A DNA stretch of 64,000 nucleotides from Streptomyces canus (GTDB taxonomy: Bacteria; Actinomycetota; Actinomycetes; Streptomycetales; Streptomycetaceae). The notes below the pieces were generated by a model. That model was not told where the DNA came from, searched no databases, and saw nothing but the letters and a program-made list of their open reading frames with translations. Of the stretch, positions 10,528-16,322 are shown piece after piece. The stretch covers positions 186,001 through 250,000 of the forward strand of contig NZ_JAUSYQ010000002.1 in assembly GCF_030816965.1 (NCBI RefSeq). Direction: 5' to 3'. Position 1 is the stretch's first letter. Each line of letters opens with the position of its first letter. Made by a program: the position numbers and the translations under genes.

Positions 10528-11031
10528 TCAGCTCCCTGTCGGCGGCCCGCGCAGCGTCGAGTCCTTCCTTTCCTCAAGTTCTCCGCGCTTCTCGGGGAGT
10601 TCTTGTTCCAGCACGACGCGTCGTTGCGGTTGGCCGATGTCGGGTGAGGCCCCGAGCCCGGACTCTCTCCATGCCTGATCGCCGAGCTGCTCGGACAGCC
10701 GCTTCTCCAACTGGCGTACTCGCGCGGCGAGGCAAGTATTCCGCTCCAGCGCGTTGGCCAGGTCGGTCTGCAAGGAAGCTCGGCTGACGACAGCCAGTCG
10801 GCCCTCCTCCACAGGTGTGTCAGCAGCGGTGTGAACTCGTTCGATCAGGTCACGGTGACGGTAGAGGAAGCTGCGGCCGACTCGGGCAGCTCGGGCGAGG
10901 CCGGAGACGGTGATGTCGTCTCCGGTTCGCAGGACCGCATCCAGGACCTTGATCACGCGGTCCCGGCGCCGAGTGGAGTCAGCTCGCTTGCCTTCGATCA
11001 GGCTGGAGGCGAGTTGGCGTCGGATCTTCAC
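10528..11031 (-). CDS. DUF6262-type protein of Tn554-like elements (TnpC-like)
   Basis: The 167-residue product begins with a basic region and a helix-turn-helix-like block: RADSTRRRDRVIKVLDA, then ISVSGLARAARVGRSFLYRH-type sequence with the ending RSFLYRHRDLIERVH. A coiled coil follows (ANALERNTCLAARVRQLEKRL) with the family's SEQLGDQAWRESGLG. Relatives accompany pairs of tyrosine recombinases in Tn554-like transposons. No such recombinases remain nearby, so this is an orphan, probably non-functional alone. The C-terminus after LEQELPEKRGELEER diverges and may be truncated. The start is a GTG at 11031 without a strong ribosome-binding site. Confidence 0.65.
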   Translation of the reverse strand: MKIRRQLASSLIEGKRADSTRRRDRVIKVLDAVLRTGDDITVSGLARAARVGRSFLYRHRDLIERVHTAADTPVEEGRLAVVSRASLQTDLANALERNTCLAARVRQLEKRLSEQLGDQAWRESGLGASPDIGQPQRRVVLEQELPEKRGELEERKDSTLRGPPTGS

Positions 11032-11105
11032 CGCTTCGCTGACCGCCTGCAGTGCCTCCTCCTGGCGCCCCAGGACCCCAGCCGCATGGAATCAGGGCAC
11101 CGACG

Positions 11106-11204
11106 TCACCCTTCACCTATGTCAGCTCCGAGAAGCAGGCGCAGGCCGTCGTCGATGACGTGCGTCTCAAGGGAGCGAAGGCCATCGCCTTCAAGTGGCG
11201 TTGA
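11106..11204 (+). pseudogene. Short-chain dehydrogenase fragment
   Basis: A 32-codon in-frame piece reads TYVSSEKQAQAVVDDVRLKG and AKAIAFK before a TGA. This is the region after the first NAD-binding strand of 3-oxoacyl-ACP-reductase-like SDR proteins (compare the usual TYVSSEEQAKAVVDEI and KALAIKAD). Neither the glycine-rich motif nor the catalytic Tyr/Lys part is present on either side, so it is an orphan scrap left by rearrangement. Confidence 0.5.
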
Positions 11205-11376
11205 AAGAGGGGGCCGCCACCGTGCGTCCCCGCCGTCTGGGGCGGATAGAAAACCCCCCTCTGTCTTCACTCTCCCATCCCACCAGCACGGTGGTATGGA
11301 CCGTCCAGCCCCTACCCCCGGGACCAACGAGCCCTGGCGGCACCGAGGAGGGGCGGGTCGCACGTCGACTGTCGGG

Positions 11377-11643
11377 TCAGCCGGGCCAGGTGCCGGTCAG
11401 CTGGCGGGCGGCGGTGGCGCCGCCGCGGTCCACGGCGGCTTTGACACCGGCGAAGATCGCGCCTTGGAGGACGGCTGCCGACAGGACCTCGCGCCAGGTG
11501 CGGTGCTCGTCCGTGGCGTCGGGAGCGTCCTCGTCGTGCCCGAGCTTCTTCCAGACCTGCTTGAACACCGCACCGGCCAGCACGCCGCTGACGGCGCCCA
11601 TGGCCATGCCGACCGGCTTGTAGGCGATCTTCGAGGCTTTCAT
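11377..11643 (-). CDS. DUF4235 membrane protein
   Basis: This 88-residue protein has two short hydrophobic stretches (MAMGAVSGVLAGAVFKQVWKK-like and SAAVLQGAIFAGVKAAVDR) separated by a charged loop with DEHRTWREVL, the layout of DUF4235 proteins. Its ATG overlaps the upstream gene's stop as ATGA (11640-11643), so it is translationally coupled as the third gene of an operon with the DUF3618 and holin-like proteins. The family has no defined activity. Its recurring company suggests an envelope stress role. Confidence 0.88.
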   Translation of the reverse strand: MKASKIAYKPVGMAMGAVSGVLAGAVFKQVWKKLGHDEDAPDATDEHRTWREVLSAAVLQGAIFAGVKAAVDRGGATAARQLTGTWPG

Positions 11644-12113
11644 CGGTGCCTCCTGGAGCGGCGGATGAGCAGCAGTGCGATGAATGCGCCGGCGGCAGCG
11701 GCGAGCAGCGGGGTGCGGTTGGCGCGTGCCGCCTGCATGCCCTGGCCGGCCTTCTCGCGTACCGGCTCCGGGGCCTTCTCCCGGGCGAGTTGCCCGGCAT
11801 GGGCTGCCTTGTCGCGGACCTGCTCGGTGGCTGCGGCGGCCTTGGCGCGCACCGGCTCCGGGGTCTTGTCCTGCACCACGTGGGCCGCGTGCGTCGCCTT
11901 GTCCCGCAGCTGCGCCCTGACCTGTGTCGTCTTCTCGGCGGCCTGCTGCCTGACGGCCGTCGCCTTCTCCTGGGCGCGGGTCTTGACGTCGGTCTTGGCC
12001 GCGAGTGCCTCAACGGTCTCGCCGAGTTCCTCGCGGGTCGCTTCCACCTGCTCGCGCAGTTCCTCCGGCGAGGGTGTGCCTTCATCGCCGGTGTGCGCTT
12101 TGTCCTGGGTCAT
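11640..12113 (-). CDS. DUF3618 protein with long helical repeats and C-terminal membrane helix
   Basis: This 157-residue protein opens with the DUF3618 signature TPSPEELREQVEATREELGE and TVEALAAKTDVKTRA. A long alanine/lysine/glutamine-rich helix follows, with two near-repeats around DKTPEPVRAKAA and EKAPEPVREKAG, resembling LEA or apolipoprotein-like amphipathic helices. It ends in a transmembrane helix (LLAAAAGAFIALLLI) and an arginine tail. It is likely anchored in the membrane with the helix lying along it. The ATG at 12113 overlaps the stop of the upstream holin-like gene, and its own stop overlaps the next start. Confidence 0.88.
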   Translation of the reverse strand: MTQDKAHTGDEGTPSPEELREQVEATREELGETVEALAAKTDVKTRAQEKATAVRQQAAEKTTQVRAQLRDKATHAAHVVQDKTPEPVRAKAAAATEQVRDKAAHAGQLAREKAPEPVREKAGQGMQAARANRTPLLAAAAGAFIALLLIRRSRRHR

Positions 12114-12529
12114 CGCTGTGCCTTCTCCTTGATCTCGGCTACATCGGCCTTGACGCTGTCCATGGTCTGTTCCGGCGCCGGAGGGGATGCCTTGCTGATC
12201 TGCTGTTTGCCCAGGGTGGCCATCAGGGCGGTGACGGCGGCCAGGACGCCGGTGACGATCAGCGCCGCCACCCACACATCCATCACGAGCGAGAGCGCGG
12301 CGATCACGGTGGCGACCAGGGCCTGCAGGGTGAGGACACCCACCAGGCCGGCGCCGCCGAACAGGCCGCCGCCCTTGCCGAACCGCTTACCCTTCTGGGT
12401 CATCTCCGCCTGTGCCAGGCGCATTTCGTCGCGGACCAGCTGTGACAGCTGCTGCGAGGCACGCTGGACCAGGTCGCCGACCGGTTCCTGCGCTCCGCTG
12501 CCGGTGCGGGGAGAGCCTTCTACTGTCAT
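12110..12529 (-). CDS. Phage-holin-family (actinobacterial Holin-X) membrane protein
   Basis: This 139-residue protein has an N-terminal amphipathic region (GDLVQRASQQLSQLVRDEMR followed by LAQAEMTQKGKR) typical of the DUF1469/Holin-X group. Two transmembrane helices follow (GLVGVLTLQALVATVIAAL and VWVAALIVTGVLAAVTALM), then a charged tail. Despite the name, such chromosomal proteins are generally not lysis proteins. It leads a three-gene ATGA-coupled operon with DUF3618 and DUF4235, an arrangement widespread in Actinobacteria. GGTGAACACCC lies just beyond the start codon side, but a strong ribosome-binding site is not obvious. Confidence 0.85.
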   Translation of the reverse strand: MTVEGSPRTGSGAQEPVGDLVQRASQQLSQLVRDEMRLAQAEMTQKGKRFGKGGGLFGGAGLVGVLTLQALVATVIAALSLVMDVWVAALIVTGVLAAVTALMATLGKQQISKASPPAPEQTMDSVKADVAEIKEKAQR

Positions 12530-12549
12530 GGGTGTTCACCTGTCTTTCA

Positions 12550-13215
12550 TCAGCGTTTCCGGCAGGCCCTGCTCGCCACGGGGTGCCCGTGAGGGGCGAC
12601 CGATCGGCAATCTCCTTCTACCGTCTGATCGCGGGTCCGAGTACCCCGGCATCGACGCACCACCGCTCGCCAGCGCACACGTCGCCGCAGCAGCCGCGGT
12701 GCGGCCGGTACCAGGGGGGCCGCAGCCAGCCCGAGGGCACCGCCGGCGGCCACGTCGGAGGGATAGTGCGCGCCGCTGTGCACTCGTTCCGCGGACACGG
12801 GCACCGCCGACACCGCACAAGCGGCGCCGACGGCCGGCCACACCGGCGTGACGGCTCCGGCGAAAGCGAAGACGGCAGCCGTGTGTCCGGAGGGAAAGGA
12901 GAAGCTGTCCGGCCGATTCTGCAGATCTTCCGCCGGAACCCACTCCCGTGGCGGGCGGCGACGCCGGTACAGCGGCTTGGCTACCGCGTTGGACAGCACC
13001 TGCGCCACCGCCATGCTTGTCACCCCAGCAGCAGCCGTGCGACCGCGCCACCCTCCGGCGGCGGCCATCACACCGGCCGCCGCCCACCACACCTTGGTGT
13101 GCTCGGCCATCTCCTCCACCGCGGGCGCGACCCTCCGCAGCCAGCGCGGCCCCCGTGCGATCGACCACCTGGCCGGCCGGTGACCCCCGACGCGCAGACC
13201 TGCCATCACTCTCAT
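12550..13215 (-). CDS. PAP2-family membrane phosphatase
   Basis: This 221-residue protein carries the three phosphatidic-acid-phosphatase motifs: KPLYRRRRP (motif 1, K-x6-RP), FPSGHTA (motif 2, catalytic His) and SGAHYPSDV preceded by ERVH (motif 3, H-x3-D). Hydrophobic segments surround them. It should remove phosphate from a lipid such as a polyprenyl or phosphatidyl phosphate at the membrane. Start ATG 13215 has GGGAAG upstream. The frame continues to 13320, but that extension lacks a ribosome-binding site. It sits just upstream of the holin/DUF3618/DUF4235 operon in the same direction, with a 20-base gap. Confidence 0.88.
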   Translation of the reverse strand: MRVMAGLRVGGHRPARWSIARGPRWLRRVAPAVEEMAEHTKVWWAAAGVMAAAGGWRGRTAAAGVTSMAVAQVLSNAVAKPLYRRRRPPREWVPAEDLQNRPDSFSFPSGHTAAVFAFAGAVTPVWPAVGAACAVSAVPVSAERVHSGAHYPSDVAAGGALGLAAAPLVPAAPRLLRRRVRWRAVVRRCRGTRTRDQTVEGDCRSVAPHGHPVASRACRKR

Positions 13216-13320
13216 GATCAGCGACTTCCCGTCCCGGTCCGTCCCACACCGATCCCGTGATCGGCCCGACGCCCCCGCCCCAGGGGCCGGGAATGGGCCC
13301 GCGACGTTGATCTCCACCAC

Positions 13321-14382
13321 TCAGGACTCAAGGCGGCGGCGGTCCTCCTCGTCCCACTTGCGGGTGTCCCGCGGCCGGACGTACGGCTCCTCTCCGGCCG
13401 GATGGCCGCCCGCGACGGCGCGCCGGCGGTGCATTTCGGCGTCGAACTCCAGGCCGAGCAGGATCGCCAGGTTCGTGATCCACAGCCACACCAAGAAGAT
13501 GATCACGCCGGCGAGGGCGCCGTAGGTCTTGTTGTAGGAGGCGAAGTTCGCCACATACAGCGCGAACCCGGCCGAAGCGATCATCCATATCACCAGGGCC
13601 AGGAAACTGCCCGGCGTGATCCAGCGGAAGCCGCGGACCCTCGCGTTCGGCGTCGCCCAGTACAGGATCGCAATCATGATCGTGACCAGGACCACCAGCA
13701 CCGGCCACTTGGCAATCGACCACACCGTCAAGAACGTGTCCCCGATCCCCAGCGCGGTGCCGACCTGCCGGGCCAGCCCGCCGGTGAACACGACGATCAG
13801 CGCACTGATGACCGCCATCACCATCAGCACCACCGTCACACCAAGCCGGACCGGCATCACCTTCCACACCGGACGGCCCTCGGGAACGTCGTAGACCGCG
13901 TTCGCGCTCCGGATGAACGCAGCGACATAGCCGGACGCCGACCAGATCGCGAGCGCCAGGCCGACGATCGCCATGATCGAGCCGAGCCCGCCGTTGTCCT
14001 GCATCTGCTTCACCGCGTTACTGAGGACGTCCCGTGCCGCGCCTGGGGCGAGCTTCTGGATATTGTCCAGCACCTGCTTCGTCGCCGACTGGCCGACGAT
14101 CCCCAGCAGCGAGATCAGCGCCAGAAGCGCCGGGAACAGCGCCAGGATCCCGTAGTAGGTCAGCGCTGCGGCCCGGTCAGTCAGCTCATCCTTCTTGAAC
14201 TCCTTCAGGGTGCCTTTCAGCACCGTCCCCCAGGAGCCCTTGGGCAGGTCCGTCGGAGTATCCGGCGCCTGCCGCTCCACCTGCTCATCCGGTCCGGCAC
14301 CCGTCCCCCGCCCGGCCTCGACCTCCTGGCCGGCCGCGGTGTGCCTGCCGTTCCTTCCATGCCGTTTCAGTGTCCGTACCAT
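13321..14382 (-). CDS. YihY/BrkB-family integral membrane protein
   Basis: This 353-residue protein has a charged N-terminal tail and then the YihY/BrkB core. That core includes KGTLKEFKKDELTDRAAALTYYG, about six hydrophobic helices and the family's late YGALAGVIIFLVWLWITN and ILLGLEFDAE. The C-terminus is hydrophilic. The family is an inner-membrane protein group with no settled reaction; links to stress tolerance and envelope processes are reported. ATG 14382 was chosen at the first basic stretch. Sequence upstream in the same frame (to 14532) is cysteine/proline-rich and not family-like. It ends 105 bases before the PAP2 gene on the same strand. Confidence 0.9.
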   Translation of the reverse strand: MVRTLKRHGRNGRHTAAGQEVEAGRGTGAGPDEQVERQAPDTPTDLPKGSWGTVLKGTLKEFKKDELTDRAAALTYYGILALFPALLALISLLGIVGQSATKQVLDNIQKLAPGAARDVLSNAVKQMQDNGGLGSIMAIVGLALAIWSASGYVAAFIRSANAVYDVPEGRPVWKVMPVRLGVTVVLMVMAVISALIVVFTGGLARQVGTALGIGDTFLTVWSIAKWPVLVVLVTIMIAILYWATPNARVRGFRWITPGSFLALVIWMIASAGFALYVANFASYNKTYGALAGVIIFLVWLWITNLAILLGLEFDAEMHRRRAVAGGHPAGEEPYVRPRDTRKWDEEDRRRLES

Positions 14383-14721
14383 GCCACTCGCGTATCCAGG
14401 CGAGCGCATCCCATACGCGGCATATGCGAAAAACCTCACCTCTCGCATGTTTTGTGATCTTTTGTGGCGATAGGGCGCACAACCCGTTTCCCCAGGCGGG
14501 CACGGTGCGTGTGAGCTGTGAGCCGAGGGCATGCGGCCATGAGGTCCCGCCGCTCCTGGTCGTGCTGCTCACCGGGGTGTGCGTATCACCGACGCGCGAG
14601 CGGCACAGTCTGCCGCCGTACCCGCTGAGCCGCGTGCCCCTCTCGCCCAGCGCGCTCGCCCGCAGATGACAGGCTCGAACCAGCGCCCGCGAGCACACCC
14701 CCACGCAGGTATCCTCACGGG
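14383..14721. other. Gene-free stretch between divergent YihY gene and leader peptide
   Basis: No gene is recognised here. It must hold promoters for both the YihY gene (leftward) and the attenuated transporter gene (rightward). TATCCT at 14710-14715 lies seven bases before the leader GTG and resembles a -10 box for a leaderless transcript, but no convincing -35 was found. Confidence 0.35.
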
Positions 14722-14766
14722 GTGAACACCTACTGGCACGTCGTTCTCCCGCCGCTCTGCGCCTGA
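14722..14766 (+). CDS. Leader peptide of the EamA transporter attenuator
   Basis: A 14-codon frame, GTG to TGA, encodes MNTYWHVVLPPLCA. It ends inside the first arm of a series of mutually exclusive hairpins and lies 123 bases upstream of the transporter start, the arrangement of a ribosome-mediated attenuator. Consecutive Tyr-Trp-His codons (14731-14739) are the natural candidates for regulatory stalling. There is no obvious Shine-Dalgarno. A TATCCT seven bases upstream would make the transcript leaderless, which is common in Streptomyces leaders. Confidence 0.55.
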   Translation: MNTYWHVVLPPLCA

Positions 14767-14830
14767 CCGGGCGCAGACACTGACGGTTTGATCCCCGGCC
14801 CCGCCGCCCGCAGAGCGGGCAGGGGCTTTT
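14752..14830 (+). promoter_or_regulatory. Transcription attenuator (pause hairpin, antiterminator, terminator)
   Basis: Three pairings are visible. Segment 14756-14763 (TCTGCGCC) pairs perfectly with 14770-14777 (GGCGCAGA), forming a pause hairpin with a six-base loop. Segment 14752-14761 (CCGCTCTGCG) also pairs perfectly with 14809-14818 (CGCAGAGCGG), which would break the terminator. The terminator stem is 14798-14811 with 14815-14826 (GCCCC/GGGGC and GCCCGC/GCGGGC around a bulge), followed by TTTT. A ribosome finishing the leader would cover the 14752-14763 strand and favour termination. Stalling near Tyr-Trp would free it for the antiterminator. Confidence 0.65.
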
Positions 14831-14888
14831 GTCGTGCGCCCGTTTCGGATCGAGTCCCAGACGCATTCGACGACGGAAGATCACGACT

Positions 14889-15854
14889 GTGCCGAACCGC
14901 ACTTCCCCTCTGAGTCCCGCGCGCTCAGCGACCACGGGCCCGCGCCCTTCTCGCACTGGCCTCCTCAGCGGCCCCGCGCCCATCCTCACCGCAGCCGTGC
15001 TGTGGGGTACGACCGGGACCGCCAGTTCCCTGGCACCCGCCGGTGCACCAGCGGCGGCCATCGGCTGCGCCGGTCTCGCCCTCGGCGGCATCCTGCTGTT
15101 CCTCACCTCCCGCGGCGCCCGCGCGCTACCCGCCGCCTGCACACGCCCCGAGCGGTGGCTGCTCGTCCTCGGTGTACTGGCGGTGGCCGGCTATCCGGTC
15201 ACGTTCTACCCGGCTGTGGCCCGGACCGGCGTGGCGGTGACCACCGTGATCGCGCTCGGCAGCGCGCCGGTCTTCGCCGGACTGCTGTCCTGGATCATCG
15301 GACAGGCCCGGCCCACCGCACGCTGGACCGGTGCCACCGCAGCGGCTGTACTGGGCTGCACCCTTCTGGTCCTGGGCCCACAACTCACCGGCCACGCCTC
15401 ACCCATGGACCTGACCGGCGTCGCGCTCGCCGCGTGCGCCGGACTGTCGTACGCCGCCTACTCGCTGATCGGCGGCAGGCTCATCACCCGCGGGCACCCC
15501 TCCAACGCGGTGATGGGTGTACTGTTCGGCGCCGCCGGACTGCTCGTCCTGCCGCTCGTCGTGTTCGTCGACACGCACTGGCTCGTCACCACTCGCGGCG
15601 CGACGGTGGCTGTCTACCTCGCCCTGTTCACCGTCTATCTGGCCTACCGGCTCTTCGGCCACGGACTGCGCCACACTCCGGCATCCGTGGCCACCTCGCT
15701 GACCCTGGCCGAGCCCGCCGTGGCGGCGGTCCTGGGTGTCACCGTCCTCGATGAACACCTGTCGAGCGCCTCCTGGTACGGGCTCGCCGTCCTCGCTCTG
15801 GCTTTGGTCCTCCTGACTGTCCCCGTCGGCACAGGCGGCCGTCGGGGCCGGTAG
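14889..15854 (+). CDS. EamA/DMT-superfamily transporter
   Basis: This 321-residue protein has about ten transmembrane helices in two related halves, the drug/metabolite-transporter layout. Typical segments are ILTAAVLWGTTGTASSLAP at the start, a central hydrophilic turn, GLSYAAYSLIGGRL opening the second half, and the conserved LTLAEPAVAAVLGVTVLDE near the end. Members export amino acids or other small metabolites, and the substrate here is not known. GTG 14889 has GGAAG upstream. Expression is probably set by the attenuator before it, whose leader contains Tyr, Trp and His, so an aromatic metabolite is a reasonable guess but only inference. Confidence 0.88.
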   Translation: MPNRTSPLSPARSATTGPRPSRTGLLSGPAPILTAAVLWGTTGTASSLAPAGAPAAAIGCAGLALGGILLFLTSRGARALPAACTRPERWLLVLGVLAVAGYPVTFYPAVARTGVAVTTVIALGSAPVFAGLLSWIIGQARPTARWTGATAAAVLGCTLLVLGPQLTGHASPMDLTGVALAACAGLSYAAYSLIGGRLITRGHPSNAVMGVLFGAAGLLVLPLVVFVDTHWLVTTRGATVAVYLALFTVYLAYRLFGHGLRHTPASVATSLTLAEPAVAAVLGVTVLDEHLSSASWYGLAVLALALVLLTVPVGTGGRRGR

Positions 15855-15939
15855 CCCCTGCTCTCCGGGTACGGTCCCAAGGTTGTTTCGGGACCGGACC
15901 CGGTGACCCGGACCGCTCAAACTTCCATCGCCGTTCGGC

Positions 15940-15969
15940 GTCGCCCCGGCGAGCGGCCGCCGGGGCGAC
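15940..15969 (+). terminator. GC-rich hairpin after transporter gene
   Basis: GTCGCCCCGGC at 15940-15950 and GCCGGGGCGAC at 15959-15969 form a perfect 11-base-pair stem with an eight-base loop, 86 bases after the transporter stop. No T-run follows, which is usual for Streptomyces terminators. Confidence 0.55.
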
Positions 15970-16199
15970 ACGTCATGCTGGGCTGCGTGGCTGTGTCGAG
16001 CTGATGCGGCTCCACGCGGCTGGGCGCGGACCGCTGCTGCGGCGAGGTGGGTGAACGGCCGACGTCGAGTCACACCGCCTGCCATGACGTCGCCTTGACT
16101 CGCCGCGCGTGAACCAACCCCTCGGCGAGCACTGCCTCCTCCTGTCGCAACGCGCGGCTTGCGACTCCCGAAGTGACCGGGCTCCGCGGTATTGCCACG

Positions 16200-16246
16200 C
16201 GCCGCGAGAGGACCGCCGCCCACAAGGCGGCGGTCCTCTCGCGGCG
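16200..16246. terminator. Perfect 21-bp hairpin, bidirectional terminator between convergent genes
   Basis: Arms 16200-16220 and 16226-16246 are exact reverse complements (21 bp, core GAGAGGACCGCCGCC) around the loop CACAA. It lies between the convergent transporter and S53 peptidase genes, 76 bases after the latter's stop, and should terminate from both sides. The rest of 15855-16322 holds no gene. Confidence 0.75.
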
Positions 16247-16322
16247 TTCATGCTCGGGCAGGCCCGTTCTCAGGCGGGACCCTAGCCGCACGCCTTGACG
16301 TGCGAGGTCGCCGGTACCGTGG

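Noticed and set aside
12110..12529. Prophage lysis gene (holin)
   Set aside because: No other phage genes are nearby and the protein is of the chromosomal Holin-X type in an ATGA-coupled stress operon.
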